Positions 18,185 through 27,853 of a stretch of 64,000 nt of DNA are shown here, one piece after another (the first letter of the stretch is position 1; each line of letters begins with the position of its first letter). The translations under genes were made by a program, and so were the position numbers. Origin of the DNA: Polyangiaceae bacterium (lineage in GTDB: Bacteria; Myxococcota_A; Polyangia; Polyangiales; Polyangiaceae); contig JALHPN010000006.1 in NCBI GenBank assembly GCA_022842465.1, forward strand, positions 26,125 to 90,124, written 5' to 3'. The notes beneath the pieces are model-generated. The model was not told the DNA's origin. It searched no databases and saw nothing but the letters and a program-made list of their open reading frames with translations.

Positions 18185-18213
18185 GGGACAGATTCGCCGA
18201 CTCGCACCGTCCC
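18185..18213. repeat. 29-bp imperfect palindrome, copy 1
   Basis: Begins GGGACAGATTCGC and ends GTCCC, so the outer five bases form an inverted repeat. Copy 2 is 76 bp downstream with the same ends and a similar centre. Possible recombinase or protein-binding site. Confidence 0.55.
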
Positions 18214-18260
18214 AGAAAGCCGTTCGCATTGCGAATGCAGCAGGTTGATCGCGACGCGCC

Positions 18261-18289
18261 GGGACAGATTCGCGGATTCGCAGTGTCCC
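18261..18289. repeat. 29-bp imperfect palindrome, copy 2
   Basis: Begins GGGACAGATTCGC, as copy 1, and ends GTGTCCC, so here seven outer bases pair (GGGACA with TGTCCC). It differs from copy 1 at about five of 29 positions. Confidence 0.55.
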
Positions 18290-18461
18290 GCCACGCCTGC
18301 GGGGCCGGTCGTAGCGTGCCCCGGTTCGAGCCCAGCATGGGCCCCGAATGCCGCACGCAGGGCGCTCACGTTGGCCCAGGGCGCGCCGAGACGCTGGGCG
18401 TGGGGTTGGGCCCGGTCGCCGACGAGGGCGCGCACGTGGGCCCGTTCTGCGCGGGCCGTGT

Positions 18462-21020
18462 TCAACTCGCCACCGCAGCCACGGTCGTGCCCATGTCCCA
18501 CGGCAGCGTGACGACGCGGGAGGCGAGGAACGAGCGCTCGCCGTCCGTTGCGTCGGGCGCCAGCATCACGACCTTGCCGCCGTCGCTCCCCGGCCGCACG
18601 TCCAGTACGACGCGAACGCGAGGCACCTCCCGGGCGTGAAGAACAACCAGGTCGCCGGGCTTCACACGGCGTGCGGTCAGTCGGTGCTCATCGGGCGTGA
18701 GCGCCACGAGTGCGAAGGTCTCCAGGGCCGCGCGATGCACCGCGAGCCACCGCTCTCCATCCACGCGGAAACGGGGTGTGCGGGCGACGCTCTCCTCGAG
18801 GATGGTCCATGCCTCGGTGTCGTCCGCGAGCCATGGGCTCAGCGTCGCCAAGAGCTGAACGGCGTACCACTGCTGGTCCTCGATTCCTTCGAGGCCACCT
18901 CGTTGCGAGGCCACGGTGATGTCGGTCTCCACGTCCCACGCGAGCCACGCGAGGAGCCCGACGACCATCGACAGCTCGGCGAAGCCGTCGCCGCCCGCCT
19001 CGGTGATCGCCCTCGGCGCGAGAGCGTCTGGGCCCCAGCCGACCGCGAGCGCCGCCGACTGGAGCAGGTTCCACTCATCCTCGCGATCGACGAGCTCGTG
19101 GTGCATGCGCTTCCACTCGGGGCGCTGCTCGACGAAGCGCAACGTGCGGATGACTCCGAGCACCGCCGCCAACTGCACGACGCCCCGACGCGCGCGGTCG
19201 GGTGCAGCGGCAAGCTCGAACTGCCCGTCCATGCGCTTGATGAGGCGTCGAACCTTCCCTCGGCACGCCTTCGCCAGCACCTCGAAGTCCGGTGCCTGCC
19301 GCGCGAGTTCGCCGCCTTCCTCTTCGTCGGCGCCGATCTCCTCCTCCTCGCTGCGCGGCCGTGGCGACGACGTCGTCGTGAGCCCCTCGCCGAGCCTACG
19401 CATCAGCGCGTCGAGCAACACGACGATGTCACCGCTCGCGAGGCTCCTTGTGCGTCGCGCCGAGGACTTCCGCCCGGCAGCCGAAAGCGCGAGCGATGCC
19501 GGAGCCTGGCCCGCCTCCTGGTCCGCACCGGCCCCTGTCGCCGGACGGAGCGGCGTCGTGCGCACCACGTCGTCCGAGTCGAAGATGACCTTCTCCGTCA
19601 GCTTCAGCAGCGCCTCGAGCTGCGTCGGATCTTCTTCGAGCGCGCCGAGCGCCTGCCGGAGCGCCTTGCGCGTATCGCCGCCGAGGTTCTTCGCGATGTC
19701 CTCGGTGCGGTGAACGACGACGAGCGTGTGACCATCGGCCGAACGCTCCTCGAGGTAGCGGGCGCCGTCGCGCACGGCATCGGGCGCATCGACAACGCCC
19801 GCCTCGCGCACGACCGCATCACCGAGGGGTGCGTCCATGTCGCCGGCACCGCGAAGGACCAAGCCGACTCGCAGCGGCTCCTGCGCCAGGAACCCGGTGG
19901 GCGTCGGCGTAGCGATGCAGATGTGCCGCGACTCCTCGGCGGTCGCGGACGGTGCTGCCTTCCGGCGTGCGGTGACGGCGTTCCAGTCGGTGGCCGTGAC
20001 GGCTGGCGCGCCGAGCAGTGCCCCCATTCCGAGCAACTCGGATGCACCCTTGCGGCGATCGGCGACGACGGCCTCCGCGTTGCGCGCGCCCGGTGCCGCG
20101 AAGAACGCTGCAACGCTCGGGTTCGCGCTGCCCGTGACGAGCAGCTCGTCCTGCTTGCTGGCGAACCAGAATAGCTTCGCGTGCAGGTGGCGCGACGCCC
20201 CTTCACGCCGCTGCGGGATGGCCGGGACGCTGGCGATGTTGACCCACTCGACACCCTCGAGCTTCGCGGCCTCGACCGGATCGATCTCCACCGACTCTGG
20301 GTCGATGCCGATGACGAGCCGCTTCGGGCGCACCTCGCGCTGAAGGCGCCGAACCAGTGCCAGCGCCGGGTCGAAGAACGGCCCGCCGATGAAGGCGGTC
20401 GTGACGTCCTTCGGGATGAGGGGCGCGACCTGCGACCAGAGGTCGGGGCCCGCGCTCGCCTCCGTGAGCAGTTGCCGGTCCTGTGGGCCGGTCCCGAGTG
20501 GCCCGTCGAGCCAGGGCACGCCCAGCTTCACGCCCTCGAAGGCCTCGACCACATCGGGAAGGTTCGCGGGCACGAACCCGGCGAGGTAGTCGAGCGCCTG
20601 CCGAAACGGCGCGCCGCCCGCACGCAGCGCGGCGCCTTCGAGACGGAAGACGTTGGTGACCTCGTCGTTCAGGCCGAAGCCCGAGAGCGTCATGTTGTGG
20701 CTGCCGACGAGCAGCGAGCCCTTCGACTTCCCGAAGCGAAGGAACAGCTTCGGGTGGAACGCGCCGCCGACCTTCACGGGGATGAGGGTGTAGTCGCGGC
20801 CGGCGCGACGAGGCCGCAGTTCCTCGATGGCGAACGCCTCGGCGCATCGGGTCGCGTCGACCATCAGCACGTTGTGCGTGCAGCCCGCCGCCATGAGTCG
20901 CCGGAGGACCACCTCCTCGTAGAACGGGAAGTAGCAGCTGTAGGTCGTGATGACCGACGCGCGAAAGCCGGTCTCGGCGACGTGATCGAGCAGCGAAGTG
21001 GACGCGAGCTCAGCCGACAC
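18462..21020 (-). CDS. Two-HKD phospholipase D-like protein, defence-associated
   Basis: 852 residues. The N-terminal 330 hold two HKD half-sites: H89-P-K91 with GSHN at 106-109 (FHPKLFLRF...LLVGSHNMT) and a second HLHAKLFW...TGSANPS at about 286-312. Two HKD motifs make one active site that cleaves phosphodiester bonds; in defence systems this fold is usually a nuclease. The remaining 500 residues are unrecognised, with an acidic Glu-rich linker (SEEEEIGADEEEGG) in the middle. It overlaps the upstream 545-aa gene by 11 bp and is the last gene of the type I restriction operon. DrmC and other PLD defence proteins are far shorter. Confidence 0.82.
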   Translation of the reverse strand: MSAELASTSLLDHVAETGFRASVITTYSCYFPFYEEVVLRRLMAAGCTHNVLMVDATRCAEAFAIEELRPRRAGRDYTLIPVKVGGAFHPKLFLRFGKSKGSLLVGSHNMTLSGFGLNDEVTNVFRLEGAALRAGGAPFRQALDYLAGFVPANLPDVVEAFEGVKLGVPWLDGPLGTGPQDRQLLTEASAGPDLWSQVAPLIPKDVTTAFIGGPFFDPALALVRRLQREVRPKRLVIGIDPESVEIDPVEAAKLEGVEWVNIASVPAIPQRREGASRHLHAKLFWFASKQDELLVTGSANPSVAAFFAAPGARNAEAVVADRRKGASELLGMGALLGAPAVTATDWNAVTARRKAAPSATAEESRHICIATPTPTGFLAQEPLRVGLVLRGAGDMDAPLGDAVVREAGVVDAPDAVRDGARYLEERSADGHTLVVVHRTEDIAKNLGGDTRKALRQALGALEEDPTQLEALLKLTEKVIFDSDDVVRTTPLRPATGAGADQEAGQAPASLALSAAGRKSSARRTRSLASGDIVVLLDALMRRLGEGLTTTSSPRPRSEEEEIGADEEEGGELARQAPDFEVLAKACRGKVRRLIKRMDGQFELAAAPDRARRGVVQLAAVLGVIRTLRFVEQRPEWKRMHHELVDREDEWNLLQSAALAVGWGPDALAPRAITEAGGDGFAELSMVVGLLAWLAWDVETDITVASQRGGLEGIEDQQWYAVQLLATLSPWLADDTEAWTILEESVARTPRFRVDGERWLAVHRAALETFALVALTPDEHRLTARRVKPGDLVVLHAREVPRVRVVLDVRPGSDGGKVVMLAPDATDGERSFLASRVVTLPWDMGTTVAAVAS

Positions 21021-22647
21021 GGCACGCCTCCAGCTCGGCTCGGCCGCGGTCGGTCAGGAGCATCACACCCTCGTCGTCGTACGCGACGAGGCCGAGGTCG
21101 CGGAGGATCTGCTGCGCCCTGCTGACGCGCGGCTGGGTGAAGACCGGGGCCGGCGCCTCGACCACGCGCAGCTCGCCTTCGAGAGGGCGGATGCGGAACG
21201 TGTCACGGCGCTCGCCACGCAGCTTGCGGAGCGCCACGCGAAGGTGACGAGCGACGCCCCACTGCACCGCGAGCCAGCGAACCCACCCCTCGACGGTCAG
21301 CCCAGTCCACTCGGCCTTCGAGGCGTGCCGCAACGAGAGCAGGTGAACCTCGCGCGGGTCAAAGTACTCCGGGTCGAGTTCGAAGTCGCCGTAGGGGTAC
21401 TCGTCGACGCCGCGCGCGAGCAGCGCCAGGAGGATGGCGATGCTCTCGCGCGCGATCTCCTCGAGGTTCGTGTCGTCTTTCAGCGGCAGGTTCTGAAGGC
21501 GCCATCCTCGCTGAAGCTCGTGGTCTTCGTTCTGCCAGTCGGCCAGCGCCGGAAGTGCCCCACGAACGCGCGTGACGAGCGCGTCCAGCGGCAGCATCAG
21601 GTCGGCGCCCAGCGATGCGAGCAGTCGGACAGCGACGTCGGCCGCGTCGCTCGCCTGTCGGATCTTCCTGGCCTCGTCGCGCTCGATGGCGCGAAGCACC
21701 GCTGCAAAGAGCCCCTGCACGGCGATCGAGAGCAGCTCGTTGCGCTGGTACGTTCCCCAGCCGCGAAGCACCCGCTCGTGCGCCTTGGTGACCTGCCACG
21801 CCGAGCCGTCGACGAGCGCGCCCGTATAGGCCGCACCGCGCAGCAGACCCTCGAAGGCGTACTCAGGATCGCGCGCCGGCTGGCTCACCAGGTCGAGCAT
21901 CAGCCCGAGCGAGGCCCGTCGCGTCGTCCCTCCGTCGCCCTGGAACGGCTCGGTGCGCGCTAGGAACAGATCGAGCAGAAGCTCGTGCTCGGTCGCGTTC
22001 TCGTGCAGCTTGCACGGGCAGAACGCCTCCAGCTCATCAAGCTCCTCCCAGGTGGAGGTCGGCTGCTCCAGCACGCGGAAGAACGCATCCTGCGGAACGG
22101 CGCTCGCGAACGCCTCGGCGAGCTGCCGCCCGCGCTGCTCGTCGTAGCCGGGATAGCCCGCGCCCTCGTGGTGGTCGAGCACGCGAAGGTCGCGCAGCGG
22201 CCCGAAGTAGTACTGACCGAGCCCGCCGAGCTTGTTCTTGAAGTAGCGGTTCGGGCCCTCGAGGGTGGCGTAGTCCTCGAGAGTAAAGCCCTCCGCGTCC
22301 TCCGCGATGCGCAGCAGCTTGTCGCGCCCGACCATCGCGCGCCCGTGCAGCCCATCATCTCCGTCGCCGACGACACGGGCGTGACGGATCGCGACGAGCG
22401 CGAAGAGGCACTCGGCGCGCCTCAGCACGCGACGGAACTCGTCGACGGAGTGGTCGGGGTAGCGCCGCTCGAATGCCCATACCACCCACGGGTGGAACGA
22501 GTAGTAGCGGGCCCGGTCGGTGACGTTCGTGATGCCAGGGAGAAGCTGGCCGTAGAGCGCTATGCAGGGCGCCTGCACGCCAAGGTGATCGAGGCCACGG
22601 ATCGGCTCGGGCGGCTTCACCCACGCAACTGTCTCGGCCGCCGCCAT
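21010..22647 (-). CDS. Unknown 545-aa protein with C-terminal winged helix, in type I RM operon
   Basis: No enzymatic motif is visible. The N-terminal region (LLPGITNVTDRARYYSFHPW, VVWAFERRYP) recalls defence-island proteins of the DUF6361 kind, which share an 'LFPG....RYF.F.PW' stretch; this is from memory and approximate. The middle is helical. The end (VSRAQQILRDLGLVAYDDEG, VMLLTDRGRAELE) looks like a winged-helix DNA-binding domain. It starts 23 bp after hsdS and overlaps the PLD gene by 11 bp, so it is translated with both. A DNA-binding or adaptor role that recruits the PLD nuclease is a reasonable inference. Confidence 0.75.
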   Translation of the reverse strand: MAAAETVAWVKPPEPIRGLDHLGVQAPCIALYGQLLPGITNVTDRARYYSFHPWVVWAFERRYPDHSVDEFRRVLRRAECLFALVAIRHARVVGDGDDGLHGRAMVGRDKLLRIAEDAEGFTLEDYATLEGPNRYFKNKLGGLGQYYFGPLRDLRVLDHHEGAGYPGYDEQRGRQLAEAFASAVPQDAFFRVLEQPTSTWEELDELEAFCPCKLHENATEHELLLDLFLARTEPFQGDGGTTRRASLGLMLDLVSQPARDPEYAFEGLLRGAAYTGALVDGSAWQVTKAHERVLRGWGTYQRNELLSIAVQGLFAAVLRAIERDEARKIRQASDAADVAVRLLASLGADLMLPLDALVTRVRGALPALADWQNEDHELQRGWRLQNLPLKDDTNLEEIARESIAILLALLARGVDEYPYGDFELDPEYFDPREVHLLSLRHASKAEWTGLTVEGWVRWLAVQWGVARHLRVALRKLRGERRDTFRIRPLEGELRVVEAPAPVFTQPRVSRAQQILRDLGLVAYDDEGVMLLTDRGRAELEACRVG

Positions 22648-22670
22648 CTACGTGTCCCCCATGGGCATCA

Positions 22671-23876
22671 TTAGCTGGCCATTGCTTCGCTCGTCGGGCG
22701 CTTCTCGAACGCGGGCGCGAACGCGCGTGACAATGCAACGCGTGCGAGAAAGTCGAGTTCCTTGCCCGCGGCGGTTGCTCGCTCGCTCGCGGCGGCGAGC
22801 GTGTCTCGCAGCCTCTTGAGGTAGGCCACGATCGCTACCTGTTCGTCGCGGGACGGTACGGGCACCGGGAAGGACAGAAGCTTGTCGGTTTCAAGCTTGC
22901 GGGTGTCGTGGGTGGACTTCGCAACCAGCGCGAGCAGTCCGCGATTGAGCGCGCGCAAAGCAAACAGCAGGTACTCGGCGTCGACATCGCCCGCGTGCAG
23001 CGCCTTCATGTCCTGGTTGATCGTCGCGTCGACCGTAAGCCGACCGACCGGAACAGTGCGCACGAGGATCATCCCACGCGTGACGATGAGTAGGGCTCCT
23101 GCCTTCACGAGCTTGGCCGGCGACTCTTGCGTGGCCTCCACCGAGATATGGTCTTCCGAATCGTCAATCTCCCAGCGCTTCATGTCCTTCGGCGACACCC
23201 AAGGGATGCTCCCCGACCAGTAGAGCGGATTGGCCTTCGAGGGCGTGCCGCCGCCCTGCAGCCGGACAAGCTCGCCGAGCGGGCGCGTCGCGGTGACGCG
23301 AGCAAGCCTGTCCTCGGCTGCGCGCTCCCATGCACCGGCGATTGACGCATCTGCGAGACCACGGAGCCGAGCCGCCTCCGCGATCTTGCGCTCGAGTTCC
23401 TCGACCTGCTGAACGACCGAGCGCTGCTCGGGAAGTGCCGGCAGCGGAACTACGAGGTTCAAGAACGCCTTTCGCGAGAGCGTGCGGTTCCGCCCGGCGC
23501 CTCCAGGCGAGACACGCAGCAATGCGTCGAGCCCTTCCTTCGTGCGGAAGTAGTGAAGGAGGAACCGCGTGTCGAGACGGGAGACGTCGGGTCGGAACGT
23601 GGGAAAGCGGTGCGAGCCGATCATTCCGGTCTCGGCCTCGCCGACGATGCCGACAGCACCCTCCCAAGCGAAGACGATGTTCAGCACGAAGTCTCCAGGC
23701 TCAACCCAGAAGACTTTCTTCTCTCCGAGAGCTGTCCCCGAAATCGGCTCCTTGTGAAAGAGGCCACGACCGTGGGACCGGATGCCGATTTCCCGATACT
23801 CGGCAGCCCCATCGACATCGACAGGACGAGGCACGGGCTGCAACACGTCGCCCAGGCGTACGCGCGGCCACGTCAT
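22671..23876 (-). CDS. hsdS: Type I restriction enzyme specificity subunit HsdS
   Basis: 401 residues with the usual two target-recognition domains separated by a conserved helix (LPALPEQRSVVQQVEELERKI at about 150-170) and a matching C-terminal one (VPSRDEQVAIVAYLKRLRDT). The second domain starts with the typical WVSPKDMK text (GSIPWVSPKDMKRWEIDD). HsdS reads the bipartite recognition site for both methylation and cleavage. The start codon overlaps the hsdM stop (ATGA). It is a normal-length, apparently intact subunit. Confidence 0.92.
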   Translation of the reverse strand: MTWPRVRLGDVLQPVPRPVDVDGAAEYREIGIRSHGRGLFHKEPISGTALGEKKVFWVEPGDFVLNIVFAWEGAVGIVGEAETGMIGSHRFPTFRPDVSRLDTRFLLHYFRTKEGLDALLRVSPGGAGRNRTLSRKAFLNLVVPLPALPEQRSVVQQVEELERKIAEAARLRGLADASIAGAWERAAEDRLARVTATRPLGELVRLQGGGTPSKANPLYWSGSIPWVSPKDMKRWEIDDSEDHISVEATQESPAKLVKAGALLIVTRGMILVRTVPVGRLTVDATINQDMKALHAGDVDAEYLLFALRALNRGLLALVAKSTHDTRKLETDKLLSFPVPVPSRDEQVAIVAYLKRLRDTLAAASERATAAGKELDFLARVALSRAFAPAFEKRPTSEAMAS

Positions 23877-25453
23877 CGTGCGCCCTCGCTGGCGAGTTGC
23901 TTCTGCACGTCCTCGAGAATCTCGATCAGCGCGCGCTCGGCAGTGAGTGCCCGCTTCACGAGCTCCGCCGCGGGGAGGCGCTCAAGCTCGTCAGCAGCGT
24001 TCGGATTCGGCAGGTCGAGGTTTGCGCCCTTCGCGAGTACCCCTTCTGCCGAGACCTTCCACGCCTGTGTGCCCTCGGATCGCTTGCTCCACCACTGCTT
24101 CAGCGGTTCGAACTCCTCGAACTGGATTGGCGAGGTCTTCGTGTACTTCTTGCGCCCCTCGGGCAGCGGGTGCTCGTAGAACCAGATGTCGCCGGTTGCG
24201 CCGCTGCGGTCGAAGAAAAGGACGTTCGTAGGGATCGGCGTGTAGGGCTCGAAGACGCCGTTAGGCAGCCGCACGATGGTGTGGAGGTTGAACTCCCGCA
24301 GCAGCTCCTCCTTGATGCGTGCCGCGATGCCGTCGCCAAAGAGCACGCCGTTCGGCACGACGACCGCCGCGCGTCCGGGCTTCGGCGCGCGCCGCAGCTT
24401 GCGCATGATGAGCTGGAGGAAGAGCAGCGCGGTCTCGGCGGTCTGCTTGTCTTCGGGGAAGTTCGAGAGGATGCCGCGCTCCTCCTCACCGCCGAACGGC
24501 GGGTTCGTGAGGATGACGTCGACGCGATCCTTGTCGCCGATCTCGCGTAGCGGCACCGAAAGGCTGTTGCCCGTCTCGATGCGCGGCGTCTCAAGGCCGT
24601 GGAGCAGCAGGTTCATCTGAGCGAGCAGGTACGGCAGCGGCTTGGCCTCGCCTCCGAGGATCGTCCCTTCCTGGAGCTTGCGGCGCTGCTGCACCGTCTT
24701 GCACTGCTTCTCCATGTGCGCGTACGCCTCGACGAGGAAGCCGCCGGTGCCGCACGCCGGGTCGAGCACCATCTCGCCGATCTTCGGGTCGATGACATCG
24801 ACCATGAAGCGGACGACCGCGCGCGGCGTGTAGAACTCGCCCGAGTCGCCGGCCGCGTCGCGCATCTCCTTGAGCATCGACTCGTAGAAGTTGCCGAGCG
24901 TGTGGATCTCGTCGGACGACGTGAAGTGAATGCCGTTGACCTTGGTGATGACGTCGCGAAGCAGGTAGCCGTTGATCATCCGGTTGACCGTGCCCTTGAA
25001 CACGGTCGCGATGACGTCGCGGCGGTCACCACCCTCGGCGCCGCGTAGCGCACGCAGGTACGCAAAGAGGCCCGCGCCCTTGCTGCCGTCGGGGCGGCGG
25101 CACTCCTCCTGGTTGATGAACGCGATCAGCTCGTCGCCCGTGATGCCGTCTTCCTTCGCGGCCCAGTCGCGCCAGCGGTAGGGCGGCTCGATCGCGGGCT
25201 TGAACTTCTTGCCCGAGAGCTTCGCCTCCTCCGCGCGCATCGACTCCATGTCGTCGAGGAACTTGAGGAACATGATCCACGTCAGAACCGGGATGCGGTC
25301 GATCTCGCCGCTAAGCCCCTTGTCCTTGCGCATGATGTCCCGCGAGGCCTTGAGGATCGTCCCGAGGCGCTGGGCGGTGGTCGCGGGCGTGCCGTTCGCG
25401 CCGGCACCATTCCCGTTCGCCTTCGTCTTCTTCGTCGTCTTCTTCACTGCCAT
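23873..25453 (-). CDS. hsdM: Type I restriction enzyme N6-adenine methyltransferase HsdM
   Basis: 526 residues. After a Lys-rich start (MAVKKTTKKTKANGNG) comes the HsdM N-terminal helical domain (GTILKASRDIMRKDKGLSG), then the catalytic domain with the SAM motif LDPACGTGGFLVEAY and the catalytic ILTNPPFGGEEE. It methylates the adenine of the hsdS-defined site, protecting self DNA. It lies 24 bp after hsdR and is coupled to hsdS. The protein-like sequence ends in a helical tail (RALIEILEDVQKQLASEGAR) that packs against HsdS. Confidence 0.94.
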   Translation of the reverse strand: MAVKKTTKKTKANGNGAGANGTPATTAQRLGTILKASRDIMRKDKGLSGEIDRIPVLTWIMFLKFLDDMESMRAEEAKLSGKKFKPAIEPPYRWRDWAAKEDGITGDELIAFINQEECRRPDGSKGAGLFAYLRALRGAEGGDRRDVIATVFKGTVNRMINGYLLRDVITKVNGIHFTSSDEIHTLGNFYESMLKEMRDAAGDSGEFYTPRAVVRFMVDVIDPKIGEMVLDPACGTGGFLVEAYAHMEKQCKTVQQRRKLQEGTILGGEAKPLPYLLAQMNLLLHGLETPRIETGNSLSVPLREIGDKDRVDVILTNPPFGGEEERGILSNFPEDKQTAETALLFLQLIMRKLRRAPKPGRAAVVVPNGVLFGDGIAARIKEELLREFNLHTIVRLPNGVFEPYTPIPTNVLFFDRSGATGDIWFYEHPLPEGRKKYTKTSPIQFEEFEPLKQWWSKRSEGTQAWKVSAEGVLAKGANLDLPNPNAADELERLPAAELVKRALTAERALIEILEDVQKQLASEGAR

Positions 25454-25477
25454 CAGCTCGTTCTCTCGTGCGAGCCA

Positions 25478-27853
25478 TTAGGCCGCGTAAAGGATGGTCT
25501 GCAACTCATGAATCGCCTCGCGGAGCTTCTCCGCGCCGCCGAAATGCTTGGCGATCTCGATGACGTTGCCGTGGTCGGAGATGGGCGGCACCTGCAGCAC
25601 GTCAGGTAGGACGAACTGCGCAGTGCCGTGCTCCGCGTACTTCTCGAGCAGCTCCTCGAGGATCTGCCTCGCGAGCCCCGAGTGCTTCTCGAGGAACTCG
25701 CGCCGCTCCTTGCGGACACGGTCGGCGCGCTCGCGGCGCGTCTTCAGCGGCGCGCTGTAGGCGACGTGGCACAGCAGGTCGAAGGGGTCGGCGTCGGGCT
25801 GCGACGTGACTTTGGTCAGCTCGTCGAAGTCGATGCCGCGCTCGGCGAGCCGCTCGATGATGTCGGCGCGCTTCTCCGGATCGGCCCACGCCTCACGCAG
25901 CTCGGCCGCCGTCGGGAAGAGGGTGCGAACGCGCTCGGCCGTGTAGTCCGTGAACTGCACGACACGGAGCTGCTTGCCCTCGGGATCGAGCTCGTAGACG
26001 AGATGCGCGGCGACCTGCACCTGCCCGCCATCGAAGTAGTACTTGCGCGGCTCGCCGTCGTCCTCGTCATCGGGCGAGAGCCCGCCGCCGTAGGGCGGGC
26101 CGGGCGGCTCCGAAACCTTCAGGGGCTCGGGCTCGTCGACCTTGTACGTCTCCGGTTTCGGCTTGCCCTTGTCGTCGATCTCCTCCTCGCTCACACGAGC
26201 GGGCTCGCCGTCGAAGTCGGGGTCGGCGAAGAGCGTCGTGGCCGAGCCGGTGTAGTCGAGGATGTTGAAGAACAGCTTGCCGTAATCGTCGCGCACGCGG
26301 GTGCCGCGACCGATGATCTGCTTGAACTCGCTCATCGAGCCGACGACCCGCACGAGCACGACGTTCTTCACGGTGGGCGCGTCGACGCCGGTCGTGAGGA
26401 GTTGGGACGTCGTGAGGATGACGGGCGTCTGCTTCTCCAGCTCCTGGAAGCGACTCAAGTGCCCGCGCCCGACGTCGCCCTCGTCGGAGGTCACGCGGCA
26501 GACGAAGTCCGGGTGCTTCTGCACGAGGTCGGCGTTCAGGTTCGAGAGTGCTCGGCGCATCTCGTCGGCATGCTCCTGGTCGACGCAGAAGACGATGGTC
26601 TTGCCGTAGCGGTCAGTGTTCTTGAGGAACTCGGTGAGGTGCGCCGCGATGGCGTTGGTGCGGGCGCGCAGCGCGACGACGCGCTCGAAGTCCTTGGTCG
26701 TGTACTCGCGGTCAGGGATCTCGCGCCCCGTGCGGTCGGTCTCGCCGGCGTTCGGTCGCCAGCCTGCCGCGTCGAACGTCGTGATGACCCGGTGAACGCG
26801 GTAGGGCGCGAGGAAGCCGTCCTCGATGCCTTGCTTGAGGCTGTACTGGAAGATGGGCGCGCCGAAGTACGAGTACGTGTCCCGGTTGTCCTCGCGCAGT
26901 GGCGTCGCCGTCATGCCGATCTGGTACGCGGGCTCGAAGTACTCGAGGATCTCGCGCCAGCTACTCTCGTCGCGCGCGCTGCCGCGATGGCACTCGTCGA
27001 TGATGATGAGGTCGAAGAAGTCTTTGGAGTACTCCTTGAAGAGCGCCGGGCGCCCCTCGCCACCGGCCAGCGCTTGGTAGATGGAGAAGTACATCTCGCG
27101 GCTCTTCACCGCGTTGCCGCCTTCGATCTTCGCGCGGGCGTCACCGAAGGGCGCGAACATCTTGGCGTAGGGATCATCGACGAGGATGTTGCGGTCGGCG
27201 AGGAAGAGGATGCGCGGCTTGCGGTGGTCGCCCGTGCGGTTCCAGCGCGCCGACCAGAGCTTCCAGCAGATCTGGAAGGCCACGAAGGTCTTGCCGGTGC
27301 CGGTCGCCATCGTGAGCAGGACACGCTTCTGCCCCTGCACGACGGCCTGCACCGCCCGGTTGATGGCGATCTCCTGGTAATAGCGGGGCGCCTTCCCGAT
27401 GACGCTGTAGCCCGGCGTGAGAAGCCGCTCGGCGGCTTCCTCGGTGAGCTGCTCGCCACCGCGCAAACGAGCCCAGAGGTCCGCGGGCGTCGGAAACTCG
27501 GTGAGCTCGCGCTCGAGCCCCGTGAGGAAGTCGAACTCGACGATGCCGTGACCGTTCGTGGCGTAGGCGAACTTGAGCCCGAGGACGGTCGCGTAGTCCT
27601 TCGCCTGCTGAAGCCCGTCGCTCGGCGACTTGTACGCGGCCTTCGCCTCGACGACGGCGATCGGGAAGTCGCGCGTGTATCGCAGCAGGTAGTCGGCGCG
27701 CTTCTGCGCCTGCCGCCGGGCCCTGTTGCCGAAGACAACGATGCGCCCATCGGTGAAGGATTTCTGCTCCGTGAGCGAGTGCGGATCATTCTCCCAGCCC
27801 GCCGCCTGGAGCTTCGGGACAACGTACTTCCTACAGGTGTCGGCTTCGTTCAT
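25478..27853 (-). CDS. hsdR: Type I restriction enzyme motor/endonuclease HsdR
   Basis: 791 residues from MNEADTCRKY at 27853; the frame continues upstream but that text is antisense-like, and this ATG overlaps the preceding stop. The N-terminal PD-(D/E)XK nuclease is visible as D54 (KRADYLL) and E69-A-K71 (AVVEAKA). The SF2 motor has Walker A TMATGTGKT (K188), DECH in IIIDECHRGS, TATPLR, and the C-terminal helicase motif IIGRGTRVRDDYGK. It translocates DNA and cuts far from the site. This length is typical of the shorter HsdR group with a C-terminal helical domain (EcoEI-like). Confidence 0.94.
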   Translation of the reverse strand: MNEADTCRKYVVPKLQAAGWENDPHSLTEQKSFTDGRIVVFGNRARRQAQKRADYLLRYTRDFPIAVVEAKAAYKSPSDGLQQAKDYATVLGLKFAYATNGHGIVEFDFLTGLERELTEFPTPADLWARLRGGEQLTEEAAERLLTPGYSVIGKAPRYYQEIAINRAVQAVVQGQKRVLLTMATGTGKTFVAFQICWKLWSARWNRTGDHRKPRILFLADRNILVDDPYAKMFAPFGDARAKIEGGNAVKSREMYFSIYQALAGGEGRPALFKEYSKDFFDLIIIDECHRGSARDESSWREILEYFEPAYQIGMTATPLREDNRDTYSYFGAPIFQYSLKQGIEDGFLAPYRVHRVITTFDAAGWRPNAGETDRTGREIPDREYTTKDFERVVALRARTNAIAAHLTEFLKNTDRYGKTIVFCVDQEHADEMRRALSNLNADLVQKHPDFVCRVTSDEGDVGRGHLSRFQELEKQTPVILTTSQLLTTGVDAPTVKNVVLVRVVGSMSEFKQIIGRGTRVRDDYGKLFFNILDYTGSATTLFADPDFDGEPARVSEEEIDDKGKPKPETYKVDEPEPLKVSEPPGPPYGGGLSPDDEDDGEPRKYYFDGGQVQVAAHLVYELDPEGKQLRVVQFTDYTAERVRTLFPTAAELREAWADPEKRADIIERLAERGIDFDELTKVTSQPDADPFDLLCHVAYSAPLKTRRERADRVRKERREFLEKHSGLARQILEELLEKYAEHGTAQFVLPDVLQVPPISDHGNVIEIAKHFGGAEKLREAIHELQTILYAA

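Larger units (their letters stand above)
17900..18461. other. Gene-free boundary between chromosome and defence island, with repeats
   Basis: About 560 bases without a convincing gene. It holds two copies of a 29-bp imperfect palindrome (separate entries) and otherwise low-complexity GC-rich sequence. A GGTTCGAGCCC word near 18325 resembles a tRNA T-arm, but the stem does not pair. This is where the gene content switches from lipoproteins to the defence operons, so it is a candidate edge of a transferred segment. Confidence 0.45.

Noticed and set aside
18185..18289. CRISPR-like spaced repeats
   Set aside because: Only two copies, with a 47-bp interval of unrelated sequence, no leader or cas genes; the Cas4-like gene at 53 kb belongs to a phage operon.
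18296..18360. GGTTCGAGCCC word resembling a tRNA T-arm
   Set aside because: The T-stem pairs only partly (two mismatches of five), and no matching acceptor or anticodon arm is upstream, so it is not a tRNA gene.
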